A DNA stretch of 64,000 bases from NCBI RefSeq assembly GCF_003672135.1, contig NC_039508.1, positions 3,782,001-3,846,000 on the forward strand, written 5' to 3'. The stretch is from Ooceraea biroi. Its lineage: Eukaryota > Arthropoda > Insecta > Hymenoptera > Formicidae. Made by a program: the position numbers and the translations under genes. Below are positions 38,842-52,400 of this stretch, in pieces. Every line of letters begins with the position of its first letter. Within the stretch, counting starts at the first letter, position 1. The notes below the pieces were generated by a model. It made no database searches and was not told the origin of the DNA. It was given only the letters and a program-made list of their open reading frames with translations.

Positions 38842-41800
38842 TCATAAATTTTCACTACCTCTGCGTATCTGATTCAGGCATGCCAGCATACGGATCATAA
38901 AAACCGCAGGTACAGTGATCGTGTCTTTGGTCTCCTCCAACATGACCGCGTTTCTCTTTTTCAGCTGAAAGACAAAAACGATGAGAGACGTACGGTGAAA
39001 TGTCGAGCCTCCCGCATCACATTTCGATTTCAGTAGAATCAAGTTCGAGTGTCTCTTGAAATATATTCGCTTACGTCCTCCGCGAACTTCTCGTTGAAGC
39101 TTGGCTCGTCGTTGATCGGCGCCCACAATTTCACGTCGTAATCGATACCGGAAGTGGCCAGCATCGGTAGATACGGATGCGGTTGCAGACAATTGACCAC
39201 GTGCTGGTCCGCCTCCAACAACATGCACAGCCTGGCGGTGTCCCTCTCCCAGACGAACACGTGGCCGCAGTCGCTGCCCGACATGACGAAATCGTTGCCC
39301 CAGAAATTCGCTTCCTTGATCATGGTCCTAAAGAAACTAGAGTCAAAAGTGGGGGAAAGGCGAACGGTCAGAGAGAATAATTGGCGGCTTAATATCGCAC
39401 AGTCCGCCTAGTCCGCTCGGAGGCTTTTTCGGAACTACGTGGGTCAGTGGTTTGGCTTCCGATCTCTCAGACGTTGCATGTCGAGTGTATTTTGATTAGA
39501 CTTGAGGAAGACTAGTCAAAGTTATGGCCGTTCTAGGTAGCAGCAACCAAACCCGCCAAATAGATTTGGTAATACAGCGACTATAAACTACGCAAACCGC
39601 TTCGTCTCTCATCGACTTCCTAATGTGATTACTAGATATGTACTATGTTAATCCAATAACAGCTAAGAGCTTCTTTGATAATCTCTCTACGTGTCATGTG
39701 AATCCAGGAGCATACACTCTATATCCACTACTTTCTATCGCTCTCATTAATGCTTGAGATCGGTAAATGTTATGTAAAAAGAGTATTGAGTAGGCCATAC
39801 CTGGCGTTTCTATGACCCATGTACTTTTGTTTTACGCAGAGTTCCGTCAGATATGTGTCGTCGTACGTCTCATGCCCTTGCGACGAGCGAGCGTTCGCGA
39901 TTGCCTCATCCATCTCCGCCTCGACTGGATTTAGTAACCTGTATCGGAATTATTGACAATATTACTGTAAAAACTTCAATCCTAATAAGATTTTAAAAGA
40001 AACAGGAAGATGAAAAGAATTCTAACTAGTGGTGACTATTTGACACTTAGACTGCCACATCATTACGCACAGATTTTCCGCATAGATGACGGTTTTAATG
40101 ATTTAAGCAGGAATGTTTTAAAGGATTATACTGAAATTAATATTATATCTAAAAAGATTCTATTAATTATTTATAGAGACATTGAAAAAAAAACAAGATT
40201 AACATTATCACGAAATTAGTTGGGCAGTCCAAGTGTTAACTATTTACTTATTTAACTATTTAAAGCGAGCTCTGTCATCTCAGCATTTCAACAGACCTTT
40301 CGTCTTGAACGTCCTCATCTTCGCTATCGATATACGCAGCTTCTTCGGTTTCTATGAACACGAACCAGATTATACGCATTATGCAAAATCTGCGAAGCAA
40401 TCAAAGAGCAACGAAATAGACTTACTTTCCCTAATATCGCTATAGTTGTGCTGTTTGCGATTGTTACTCGGACCTGCGTCGAGAGCTCCGTCGCTATTAC
40501 TTCCAGACGGTCCTGACGAATAAATTGCTGTGTGAAGTCAATGCGCAGATACAATACACACCGATGAAATGAGGAAATACCTACCTGGATGGTAACTATC
40601 ACGAGTCACTTCATCGCCGACACCGAGCGATATCGTGGCACTGGTTGAGCTTTTGTCAGAGTACGTTAAACTCACAGCCGGTTCACTGCCATGTCTACAT
40701 ACCAAGCATTTGCGCATCAAATTAAAGAGATTTAGCAGATTTTCATCAATTATAAATATTTATAATACAATCATATTACAAAAAAGACTTGAAGCTTAAT
40801 TAATAATCTTGACGAGAAAAGATTCGAGTCTTTACCTTTCGAGGAAGCCGTCCCGCATCGTCGTTAATCTGTCTTGAAGATTTTCCATCATGTTCTCCTG
40901 TTTGCTAGCCATACTCGTGCACGACATCTCATCCACGTTCCTACTCTCGTCCCACACATTGTCACGTTCAGTTCTGCCATGGTTACACGCAGATTCCACG
41001 GAAGCTGTTTGCACTTGGTCGATTTGACTAGATTCAGTCTCCATAGGAACGTCATCGCTCGCACTCTCCGACGTGCTCAACGGCACTAACTGCCCGTACC
41101 TCACGGACTCTTCGATCTCCCTCGTTTGCTGTCGCTCGGCATCAGTCATCTCGCTCGCATCGGCACTTTCGACCCCGTCAGTCTGCGATCTTGCATTCCC
41201 TAAAGTCGGCACGCAGATAGAATCGAGCACTGACAATTCGTAACGCACACAAAATCCAATCTTATTACCGTTACTCGTTCCCGGATTTTCGCTCTGTTCC
41301 GTACTCATTTCAGCTGACTCGTTGCTCCTTTCCGCATTTGATTCGGCATTGTTGTCTGCGTTTTGAATGCCCTCCTGTTGTTCGATCACGCCCTCCAAAC
41401 TGTCCTCACCACCGCCACTGAGAGCGGCACGAGTGGCGGGATCATTTAACATCCTGCTGAGCACATCCGTCATCCGTTGCATCAAGGAAGTGTGCAGTAC
41501 CGGCCTTGCCTGGGCAATTTCTGAGAGGGACAATGTACCACTGCATTGATGTTCCTTCCTCACGTGCATACAAAATGATCAACACTGATCTACCTGTGCC
41601 ACTGCGACGCCCACCTTCCCTTTCCGGCCGCGCGTCGGGTCCAGTATCGGACCAGTCGCCGCGAAGTCTCAAACGGCGAACTGGCTGAGGCGACCGCAAC
41701 GGATGCTTCTTCCCTTTACCTTTTGCCAACATCGCGTCTTTTCGTAGCTGCAAACTACCTTGATCCTAGATAGTTAATTTTAGAAATAAATACAGAAATT

Positions 41801-44394
41801 ATTTATAATATTAAAAAATATCTCAGGAATAAATATGTTAGCATTGAGAGATATAAATAATTGCTACCTTGACACTGAATAAATAAAGATGATCGCTGCT
41901 ATAACTGACGAGAACGTCTTGTCCGTCTGGGCTATAGCTCAACGATGTAATTCTGTAAGAGTTGCCCTCGAATTCTGGGACCGTGAAACTGCACAGTGGT
42001 CTCTCCGAGGCTCCAGTATCTGTCAAACCTGCAAGTGCGTACACGCGCATTTCACGATGCTTCTTTCTTCATTGTGAAAACTCATGTTCCGCAAAGATTA
42101 CCAGTGGCCGCGGTGCTGAGAGTCCTTCTGTCGTAGGTTCGTACGGTGCTGTCGGAACAGCCGATTGCTATTTGATGAGGCAATACAGGATTCACGGACA
42201 GCGCCGTCACGGCTCTTTGACACGAGATTAACACATCCTGAGGAAGAATAATTGTTATTAAGAATAAATAATACAATTACGTAAATAACGTAACATGTAA
42301 AACGTGTAAAATGTAAAATGTTACATGAACCACTACTTACTTCTCTGCATCTTGCAGTGCTACATTTATCCTTCACTCTGAGATCAAACCATCTCACAGT
42401 CCCGTCTTCTCCGCAGCTCAGGAAACTCTGCGGCTCACCAGGTATCGTGGCTATCTCATAAGTAGTGCCGGTGTGACAATTGAATTGATTATGGAACGTC
42501 TCCGTTCTTCTCATTAGGTCTACAAGTGTAACATTGGCACTCAACGCAAGAAACATCCAATCTTGTGTCAGTGACACAAATAAAGTATTTAATCTCATTA
42601 ATTCATTCTTGGACCACCTGTTAATCTTTTACCTGTATATAAAATAATGCCATCTCCACTGCAAGAAACAATCCGATGATCTCCACTATTAGGCAAAAAC
42701 TTGGCACTAAAAATATTTGCTCTATGACTCGTCTTATAGTCCGTTAATACCTAAAATAGGAAAATTAATATTATATACATTATATATATTTAGTGAATTT
42801 CCAGTTATCAAACTTGTAATAAGATTAAATAACCGCAGAATTTTCAAAATATATTTACAACGTATTGTGCCTGCAATATAGATTTGTCTATTAACTTTAA
42901 AAAATTATTTAGTTAACTTTTAACGCATTATTCAAATGACATCATAGGGCAAAATATAATAAGTGCAACAAGCGTTTCACTGCAGTTAATTACGCTAGCG
43001 TTAAATTGATGATACTAGGCGATAAAATTAGCCAGTAGTGAAGGATCTACTGATTTGGCACCGGCATCTGTGCATTTCTAACTATGTCAATGTTGGACCT
43101 TGACTAGATTTATCTTTAATTCTACGATATTTCCTTAGAAAGGTTTAATATCAATGTAATTTACATAATTTCTTGCTTATACTTTATAGCTCAATAATAA
43201 CTTATAAATTTTTATTATTAAGAGAATATTTTTGAGTATAAACTTGTAATACATGGTATATCGTTAATTAGTTAGTAATTAATTGAATTTCTTTACGTAC
43301 AATGTAATAAAATGTATTTAAAATGATAATTTTATAAACACATAATGAGACAAATAAAATAAGGATCAATATTCATTACTAAACTCTGATCTGAATGAAA
43401 TACAAAAAGAGATTCCTCATAGAAACAAAAATCGTACAATGAGATACATGATAAATATTCAATGTTTAATAAAGATATATTTTACACTCAAAACTCAATC
43501 AGCCAGACTTAATTAAATTCCTAGACAATTTTCCACACAATTTTCAAGGATAAAATCAAAAATAATCTTGGCACAATCTTCTTTGACAGCGTCTATAAAT
43601 AAACATCAAGTTGAGGGAAGTGACAAAATAACTCCATCAACAATGTGCGTCAATTACCGGCTACGCTCTCGTTGCTTTAAATTGAAATAGTAGTCGCACG
43701 TGTGCTGTTTCTTGGGCTTTTACCAAGACGGTAATCAAGATACATTAAGAACATCGTTTCTAGATACGAGGTACCCAAAATTCAAAGTGCCCCTTTAATT
43801 TTTAAATTTTAGCAAGTTTTACTATAATTAACTATAACTAACTAATTTTTACTATAAAGTAAGATGCTGGTAAGCATACCTCGTAATTATATGCATTAGT
43901 TAAAACAAGATGCTGATCATCACTGCCGGACAGTATCAATTCTCCGTTGCTGTTCCAGCAAATGGAATTCACACAACCGTTGTGCACCTTCAATCTCTTT
44001 AGCAATGACATACGCTGTATCAGCTGTAAGCTGGCTGTAAAAGAAAAACAAATTTATTTATCAATGCTAATGCCTGCTCAAGCCGATAATACGCAACCTT
44101 TATGTGCAATAAGCATGTACTCGCGTGACCTGGCAGGCAGTGAGGTAACAGTTTATCACCCTCTTTATCACAATGAGATGGAAATAAACAAAGACCGTAT
44201 GGACATACTTCCACAAATTGCATCTTTCAACACAAAGGCACTGCATGTGGAATCTTTGTGATTTTTTATACTAAGCGAAGTTCTGTTTTATCCAGAAGAT
44301 TACCTTTGCTACTAGAGTAGAGCTTCAGCCTCGTGCAATCGTCGTAGGGCTGATAGTAGATATCGCGGAAGATATTGGCGCGCGTCTTCCTCAT
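38842..44394 (-). CDS. DCAF6: DCAF6 (DDB1- and CUL4-associated factor 6), complete
   Basis: DCAF6 is a WD40 substrate receptor of CUL4-DDB1 ubiquitin ligases, also described as a nuclear-receptor coactivator (NRIP). The 14 exons in order are 44304-44394, 43880-44034, 42633-42750, 42341-42519, 42102-42237, 41868-42028, 41594-41765, 40836-41520, 40585-40694, 40426-40512, 40297-40351, 39801-39938, 39075-39327 and 38842-38964. Every junction keeps phase and the sum is 2463 nt (820 aa plus stop; human about 860). WD repeats occupy residues about 45-280 (SGSDDQHLVLT, SCSGDGIILY, SCGEDGTVRWFDLR, IGCSDSTVRTYDRR). A conserved VRRLRLRGDWSDTGPDARPE follows, then a low-complexity acidic middle, then the C-terminal WD block with MSGSDCGHVFVWERD and ATSGIDYDVKLWAP. 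Exon 11 uses an unusual GTCTGT donor; its limits are the least certain. The start ATG is the first in exon 1. Confidence 0.95.
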
Positions 44395-45234
44395 GGTCGA
44401 ACGTCGATCGAGTCACCAGCTGATGAAGCGAAATTCAACCGCGCGTAGATCGTCTGGTCAGGCGAGCGATCTTTCTGTCCTCAGCGCATGGATCGCTCGA
44501 GGGTGTTATACCGCTGAGCGGCGATATGGAATCCGTATGGACCTCTCGCCGATCTCAGGAAGTCTGCGGCGCGTGGTTACGCAGCGAAAATCCCGTCGAT
44601 GCGTTGTGACGGCGTGACATGGCACACTCGCTACTAAAAATAAACACGGCGATGCAGCACGGAAGACTCGCGTGATGCTAAATCCCAATGATCGTCTCCG
44701 CTCCGCTCCTCTCGGACGGAACAGCTGAGCGATTACACACACACACACACACACCACACGTACGCGTTACGCACCCAGCACTCAAGCGACGCTGCTGCCC
44801 CGAGGTGGACATCTTCTGTGACTATGTGATCTATAGTTTGTTATCGCCTGTGTTCGCGCTTGATACCAAATACCACCTAACCAAACCAAGACAAAAAAGT
44901 AACTAGAAAATGAATTTTCCGATTGGATGAGTAATGGCGCGGTCCCATGGTGCGGAATATGCGCAATGCGGAATTGGCGAAACGCTCGTGATCAAGTTCG
45001 ATTCTTTTTACGTTCGTTCCGCCGATTTCTATTCCGCAACTTATCACCGCGCCATATATTCTTGTACAAAGTTCCAAATAAAAAATACGCGCAAGAACGG
45101 AGGTACATCCTCGAATTTCTACAAATGGTTCATCTAGTTAGATCTAGTAAAAAAATTTAATCCACCATTGCGGACCGTAGCCATTCCGTGCACGTGGCAT
45201 GTACGAGCGTTCTGCCTATCTCGTGCGAGTATGA
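44395..45234. promoter_or_regulatory. Shared 5' region of DCAF6 and eIF4B
   Basis: DCAF6 is transcribed leftwards from here and eIF4B rightwards, so the roughly 0.5-1.1 kb between their coding starts must hold both promoters. It contains a short CA repeat (about 44736-44754). No TATA box was identified. A bidirectional promoter is an inference from the head-to-head layout. Confidence 0.45.
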
Positions 45235-45519
45235 TTAATGCTTTATGAATCCGAGGTAGATCGTGTGGAGCACGTAGGCACGGCCTGACGCATATTCCAC
45301 CGGATTTTCGGCCGTAATCATGTCCTCAGGTACGATTACGTTCATCGCAACGATAAGTTCCGACGTAGGCAACTCTCTCGCGATAAAAACGGTTCGCGGA
45401 ACATCGATCACCTCGCCGTTTTCGCCTCGCACGCTCGCACCTAACCAAACGGCACGCGATGTGCTCACCATGCTTTCGACATTGCGCCAGCTCAAAGGCG
45501 CGCTTCGATGACGAGGCAT
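45235..45519 (-). CDS. Unrecognised 94-aa open frame
   Basis: An intact ATG-to-TAA frame, starting MPRHRSAPLSWRNVESM and ending HTIYLGFIKH, on the minus strand inside the presumed first intron or 5' region of eIF4B. Its amino-acid composition is balanced (Val, Glu, Ala, Ile with few repeats) and its third codon positions are mixed, which looks more protein-like than the simple-sequence frames elsewhere. No family, signal peptide or membrane segment is recognised. It could be a small intronless gene, a decayed insertion, or chance. A 63-codon frame runs on the opposite strand. Confidence 0.25.
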   Translation of the reverse strand: MPRHRSAPLSWRNVESMVSTSRAVWLGASVRGENGEVIDVPRTVFIARELPTSELIVAMNVIVPEDMITAENPVEYASGRAYVLHTIYLGFIKH

Positions 45520-45556
45520 GCATAATATGTCCTAGTAACGCCCGTATGTGTTACAG

Positions 45557-48500
45557 GCAAGAAGGGTAAGAAGAAGAAGGGAACGACTGTCAATTTGATG
45601 TCATTTCTGGCTACGCAGAACCCGGCGCAAAATAAACCGTTGAAATCGTCCAGTTGGGCCGACGATGTGGAAGATGATCACGGTAGGTCGAATTGCCGCG
45701 GCTTGAGGTTAAAGATAGACCGTGAGGCCAATTAATCGTATCTATTTCAGCAAGAAATAATTGTCAAATTTTTTTAGTTTAGATTACAATGTGCTTTTTT
45801 TATATGCATGTATAGAAAAAAAAAATATATATGTATATGTGAGAATGTATGTGGAACATGTATGTTAAGCCATGAGCACTGTTCTGATACATAGATGAAA
45901 TATATTCATCCAGAATATTCTATAATTTTTTTTGCAATTTGTGATAACATCTGAATATTGTACTCTGGTATCACTGACATATGATATAATAATTTTATGT
46001 ATCAATGTACATAAAAAGTATAATTTTATAACACAAAAACTGCTTGGTATGTGTATATGAGTATACATACATGTATCTCTGATTAATTATATGGATTTTT
46101 GTGACTATTATAGAAGGATATTCTTCAAGAAGCAGCAAAGATCCTGTTATTCTGCCAACAGCTCCAAGAGCTGCGCGAGGGCCTGGGATAGATGAAGAAA
46201 ATATTCCTACAAACCCTCCCTATGTAGCTTACATAAGTAATCTACCTTATGATATAGATGAAAGCAATCTAACTAATCATTTCGAGGGCCTGAAGGTTGG
46301 CTTATTATCCAATATTCTTATTAATATAAGACGCTATTAAATAGATTTTTTTACTTACATTAAACTTTGATCGTCAAATGTACAAAACGAATTTGATTGT
46401 TTAATCACATTTTAAATCATTTATACGATCAATCAAACATGTGCACATTTATTTTATTTTTTTCCACAAGTTAATTGAAAATTTTATCCACACAGATTTC
46501 TAATATGCGTTTGCCGAAAGATGCAGACAAGATTAGGGGTTACGGATATGTGGAATTCGAGGATCGGCAGAGTTTAATCGATGCTCTATCTATGTCAAAC
46601 ACGGTAAAAAAAGCGACGCTTACTTTATTAATAATTAAGAGAGCTATTCAGGGATATCGAATTTAATATTACATCGTTTGCTCTTGCAGACTATTAAAAC
46701 GAGGCGAATAAGAATAGAAGTGTCAAACAGCAGTAATGATGATCGCCGTGGTGGTAGGATGGGTAGAGATAGTCGTAGGGACAATTATGATGATCCGGAA
46801 CGCACATCTGGCGATTGGAGGAGCGGTCCGCGCGAAGATTTACTGGATGGCGATTCCTATCGCAACCGATACGATAGAGATCGGTTCGATAACAGAGACC
46901 GACGAGACGACAGAGAAAGTAAATATTTTATGCTTGCCATTTAATAAAATGAAAGTGTTTTTCCAGAAGACTATTTTATAGCAAAGAAATATTTATTGAA
47001 TAGGATATGATGATAACAAACCTGGCGGCTGGCGTGAGAGGGATAGCAATGATGGAGGATCGACGTTCAGGGAAAGAGGTGGCTTCAGAGACGACAGCAG
47101 AGAGAGGGACTGGAACCGTTACGGCGACAGAGGAAGGAGCAAAGACAGAGATGGCGACAGAGGCAGCAGCTTCGGTCCTCGCCGCAATTACGGTGATTCT
47201 GATTGGGATCGCGATCGTCGACAGACGGATAAAGATGCGAAACGTAAGTTTATCGGCGAGAAGACACACGCAAGTGACGGGATTGTGTATCTCTAATTCA
47301 ATTATAACATCTTTTATTCAGCTGCTGAGCCTCGACAAAGACCAAAACTGCAGTTGCAACCTCGCACGAAACCCGTGGAGCCTGTTGTGGTTGCGGAGGA
47401 GGAGGAGGAGTCGGCGGCTAAGGAAATCGCATCGACCGAGCCGAAATCTGAGAAAATTGAAAAATCACCGGGATCGGAGTCGAACCAACGGGCTCCAGCT
47501 CTAGCTCCCGTACCAGCGGCTAACATTTTCGGTGCTGCGAAACCTGTAGATACTACTGCCCGGGAACGAGAGATAGAGGAGCGTCTCGCCAAATCTTATG
47601 CGGAATCACGTTCCCGAGAGGAACCGTATGTGTAAAATGCTATAATTGTCACACTTCCTCGGATCGTATTTTACTTGTTTTTGTACAAAATAATTTCGCA
47701 ATTTAATTGGATAATTATAATTATGAAATTAATTTTTCCGTCTTCCGTCTTTCGTAGTTGTATAAGAAATAATTTTGTAAGCATTATCCAATTGAATTTT
47801 ATTATATCGCCGAAAATATCTTATGCCTTCATCGTATCTACAAAAATTGTAATCGATTAAAAATTCTGACGCGCTTTCTCCACAGAGATAACAGGGAGCG
47901 TAAAGATGGCACTTGGGGCCGACGCAATGGAGTAAGTGCTCGCACCGAATATAAGCAACTAAAATAAAAAAGAAATGTGACTTAAAAAAAAAGATAACAT
48001 CTGTTTGCAGGAAGGGCGCGACGACAAGGAAAAAGAACGAGGCCGAACGACCTGGCGATCGGAGGAAGACAGAAGCGCTCGGTTAGAAAGATCCGCACCG
48101 CGTTCTCAACCTGCTTCCATGCGTTCTGGTAAGTCTTCATCTTCTCGTGAGATCTTTGTGTTCGTTTACGGTGAGTCAGTCACGAAAATAAATTTAATAT
48201 GTATGCTCAAATCAGAGGAGCACAATGGATCTAAAGCATCATCAGCTTCACGTGCTGGACCGCCAGTGCCCAAAGGATATCAGAAACTGAATGAAAAAGA
48301 TACTCGTGCGGGTCAAGAAAGGTACGGACGGCAAAAAAACTATACGAATATTTTTAGCAACGAATATTTTGCGTTTGAGTTTATCTATACTCTATATTTA
48401 TCTGATAGAGACCGCAAAGACAAGGAAAAGGATGAAATCAGCAGAATGCCGAAAGCGAAGGATGAACAAGCTCCGGTAAATAAGATAGAATAACGTGTTA

Positions 48501-48630
48501 AAATTATTAGAATGCTAAATTCGTTAAAATTATGTTAAATTCCTCCGGTTTTTTTTTGCAGAATTTTGTAGCTTCCAACAAGTACTCCATGCTACCTGAT
48601 GATGCGGATGCCGACAATATCGATGAATAA
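45557..48630 (+). CDS. eIF4B: Translation initiation factor eIF4B (first exon uncertain)
   Basis: eIF4B stimulates the eIF4A helicase during mRNA recruitment to the ribosome. The exons are 45557-45682, 46114-46295, 46496-46603, 46690-46918, 47004-47243, 47322-47625, 47886-47931, 48011-48128, 48216-48321, 48409-48475 and 48562-48630. They are phase-consistent and give about 531 aa after the missing start. The N-terminus KKGKKKKGTTVNLMSFL is the family hallmark. One RRM has RNP2-like VAYISNLP and RNP1 RGYGYVEF. An Arg/Asp/Gly/Tyr-rich DRYG-type region follows, then RPKLQLQPRTKP, the conserved NIFGAAKPVDTTAREREIEE, and an acidic tail ending NIDE. The exon at 45557 starts in phase 1, so a short exon with ATG lies upstream. 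A possible one is 44934-44949 (MARSH-G) with a weak GTGCGG donor. Confidence 0.93.
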
Positions 48631-49489
48631 TATTGATTAATGTAATAATATTAATTCGAACATGATTTGTGTATTACTGAGTAAATTGTGCCAGTGACAC
48701 GAACACGAACGTTATACATATTATTAATGATTTCGTTTTATTAAATTTGTCGAATGTTGCATGAATTCGTCGTTAGGCCAGGTGTTGCATCTATTCATAT
48801 TACTTTGCTGAAATTACTGTTGATTTGTATTTAATCTCTATTTTAAGATATTCTCTGTATAACTATTTACACACACTATATATATTATATATATATACAT
48901 ACATATATATTTACTTTGCATCTCGTTTCGATATAATGTGAAAATTGCAAAACCGCAGAATACGCAAATTACAGAGGATACAATCGCATTCACGTATCCA
49001 TGTTTCCGAGGATATAATTAACACTCTGCAAAGTATGATCTAGGAATTGGAACTTTATACATCATACTCGATCAGCTGTACAGTAATTGTACAATATGTG
49101 ACTCATTTACATGTAATATAACAATGCCAATATATAGAAAGAAACGATTAAAATAATAAGTACATGGGAACACAAATATTGCACGTTGCACTTTTTACCG
49201 CCTATTCTTCCCCGTGGTAATCCCTGCGCACGTACAAGTATATACGAAATTCACACATTATATCCGTTAAATAATTGACCAAAGAATATCTATGGAAATA
49301 TATAATGTACGTCAAATAGGCAACAAGTAAAATAAATTTTCTAATAAATATTCGTTGCGAAGAGAAAGAGCGAGAGAGCGTTAAACTTTCCTACATAACA
49401 CTCGTGTGTATATGTGTATATATAAAAAAAAGTATTATACATTTACATAATGTTTTGAAATACGTATATTACATTATTCATTGCAACTT
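48631..49489. other. Tail-to-tail spacer of eIF4B and Sec15
   Basis: AT-rich DNA carrying both 3' UTRs. AATAAA on the plus strand (49331-49336) and AATAAA on the minus strand (rightmost base about 48742) are each placed so that the two transcripts would overlap if they were used. No gene was seen in this interval. Confidence 0.45.
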
Positions 49490-52400
49490 TTACTGCTGTT
49501 GGGTGGTCTGCGCCAGTTGCCGCAGCTGCTTTAGCACAGTCTCGAGCAGTTTCTTCTTATCCCTTTCACTTTTCTTTAACACAGCGAACACTGTTTTCTT
49601 GTCGGATTCTTTCAATCTAGGAAATATAATGGATTAATATTAATATTGTGCAACGACAATGCAAAGTAAAATAGATACGTACTTCTCCAGCAAAAGCACA
49701 GCCATGTTAGGAGTCACCAAGTTATATTTACTGGAATCATGACCGTAATCGTGAAAATAGGTAGGCCAGTCCCAGCTCATAAATAAATCCAATAGCTGTC
49801 GCAGCTGCGAGAAATATTGCAACAACGTGCCTTCCGGTAGACCGATTACCGGCTCGGAAGCAGCGAATTCTGAAAAGGCAATTTTATTTTATTCGCCGAA
49901 AAAACATGTAATTGCATAAGCAAACTAATAAAAAATGTGAAAACAACACTTACGCTCGCACTGTATCGTATCTAAATTAACTTGCTGCAGTGCGCCCATA
50001 GATATCTGTTTGACGTCTTCACTAATTAATATCCCCAATATGGATTTAGCAATGTGAGAACACGCGGATTTGCACGCCACTTGAGCTACCTCGTCCTGAG
50101 ATGTTAATTATTCATTGTCATTACATAAATCACGTAAATAATATTATAATATTTACCGGTAAATTGGTGAAACATGTGAATGTGCTCTGTAAGAACGCTA
50201 TGAGATCCGTGATAAATCCCGATGCATGTCCTTGAGGCTCGGCCAAGTTCCAATCGTAGTTCTCCAACTCCAAAAATTCATCCAGCTTATTTTTCAGTTT
50301 GTCACAAATCTGTTTCTCAGCGTCGTCCCGCGCAACGCGAAACATTGCCGATTCAACGCCTACACAGCTTAGTTGCCCTTGATGCGGAGTGCTAAAAAAT
50401 TTAAATATTTTAAATAACGATACACATGATTCACATAATAATATATTGATAGTATAATAAATTCTTACCCTGTAATATTGGTGACAAATTCTTCTAAATA
50501 TTTTGTCGATTTTTCGAGATAACCCGTGTTTATTATAATTTGTACTACTTGCAAAAGAGCTAATGATGGTTTACGAAACAGCGACGACAAGCATCCACTA
50601 AAGGTTCTCGTTAATAGAAGATTCGTTGATTTGCATATCATCTCGTCAATCTCCGCCTGTGTGAAGTTCAAGTCCTCGGAGAATTTCAAACACGCGTAAA
50701 TAAATTCTTTTACTTGCTGATAGACCTTTGGAACCATGTCCGAAAACGGAAACTTTTTCGGGAACTCCGCTCTCTGCAATTCCTCATCGTGATAAGGAAA
50801 CAGATTAAGAACTTCGTCGTACTCTGTCTGCGTTGTGACCTGCAACAAAATGATCGACGATTCGTTAGATAAAAAAATTGCACACCAAGTAATGAAAATG
50901 ATCGATCACCTGAATCGGCAGGAAACTGTCCTCGTCTAAAATGTCTCTAAATACTTGAACCCAATGTTGCATCAGCACTTCGTTGTAATGCACGCGAATT
51001 TCTTGTAACAAGTCCCAAAGCTGCCCTACAGAGTAGCCGTAATTCTGTTTGCAAGAACAATTTCACGTGAGTTAACGCAGAAGAGTGTGCTTATGCGCGG
51101 GTAATCAAAAAGACTTCGTAAGCCGCTCACCCTTAGCGTAGTATTGAATAACATGATAAGATTTTTTATTTTTAGTATGAGCGTTGCATCTGTACAGTAT
51201 GCCTAAAATTAATATTTCTCTTTGAGAACAATTGTTCAATTATTCATAAAAAATATTTTATAGTAAAAGATATCGTTAATAAGTCGAATTTACCGAATGT
51301 GTGCGCAAAGCATTGACTATAGTAGACAGCGACGTAGTCCACAACTCGTCCAGATACGCACGAGTAGCTAGTCCGTTACCGGTATTCAGTATATGATCCT
51401 CTACCACAAAGAAACCGATAATACCATGCAAGTAAGTTTGATACCCGATGATACTCTCGTGCTGAAAAGATCAAGGATGCCTCGTTATTGGCGAGCACGT
51501 ACGCAGACGCAGCAGTACTCGGCAAATAAACCTACCATGTTGATGGGCGGCTGCAAAACTAGCCTGGCTTGTTGCTTCCTCTGTTGCCTGTAATAGGTCT
51601 TGAAAGTCTCTCCCTCCCGAAGCACGGTATAGATATGCATACATCGATAAACCGGACTGAAGTCCATTAAATCTTGAGCACTCAGTTCCTCCTCGCCCTC
51701 ACTCGACTGATTGTTCGTGTGGGACCTTCTCTTCTTCCTCCCGATAATCTCTGCTTCGGTGGCTAACTGCTCAGCAGTCTGAAGCATCAAATGATCAGGA
51801 CCGATAAATTATACAGAGAAGAGATAACTACGAATGATTATTTTGTCAGTACCATATTAACGTGCGACTAAAAATCAGTAAAAATATGAAACATAATAAT
51901 AAAGTTGTACCTACATGCCTCATTGCAACCTCGCCGATCTTTGGAGAATATTTTCTGATATTCTCTAAAAAGTCTCTTAAATCAGACATGGAGGCATCTT
52001 TGATGTTCTCTCGCAATCTAGGAAAGAGAAACGAAGCAATAAATCGTATGTTTGCATGATGTATGACGAGTATCGTTGGTATCTCCATTGGACTTACTGT
52101 GGAATTTGCTGTGTGATTTGAGAGGAAAACCTATAGTTGGTAACCTTTGGCAAATCATGATGTTCCAATTGCTCTAGCGTTTTTAAGGCTGGATAATAAC
52201 GCTTATCCTTTAACTGCTTCTGTAACTTTGCATATGCAGCTAAGACAGGAAGGCACATAGTGAGACTGTCTACAGCAGCAGCCATGTTGCTCTCAACTTT
52301 ACGAGCTTTTACAAGCTCCTCGCCCTTCTCGATCACTTTGCTCGACGTAGCAGTGATGCGTTTATCAAGCTCTAATATTTCAGCCTGTACAAAAGTAAAT

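Noticed and set aside
46976..47592. Antisense frames over the eIF4B DRYG and Pro/Glu-rich regions
   Set aside because: They are mirror frames of a repetitive coding sequence; eIF4B on the plus strand explains the conservation.
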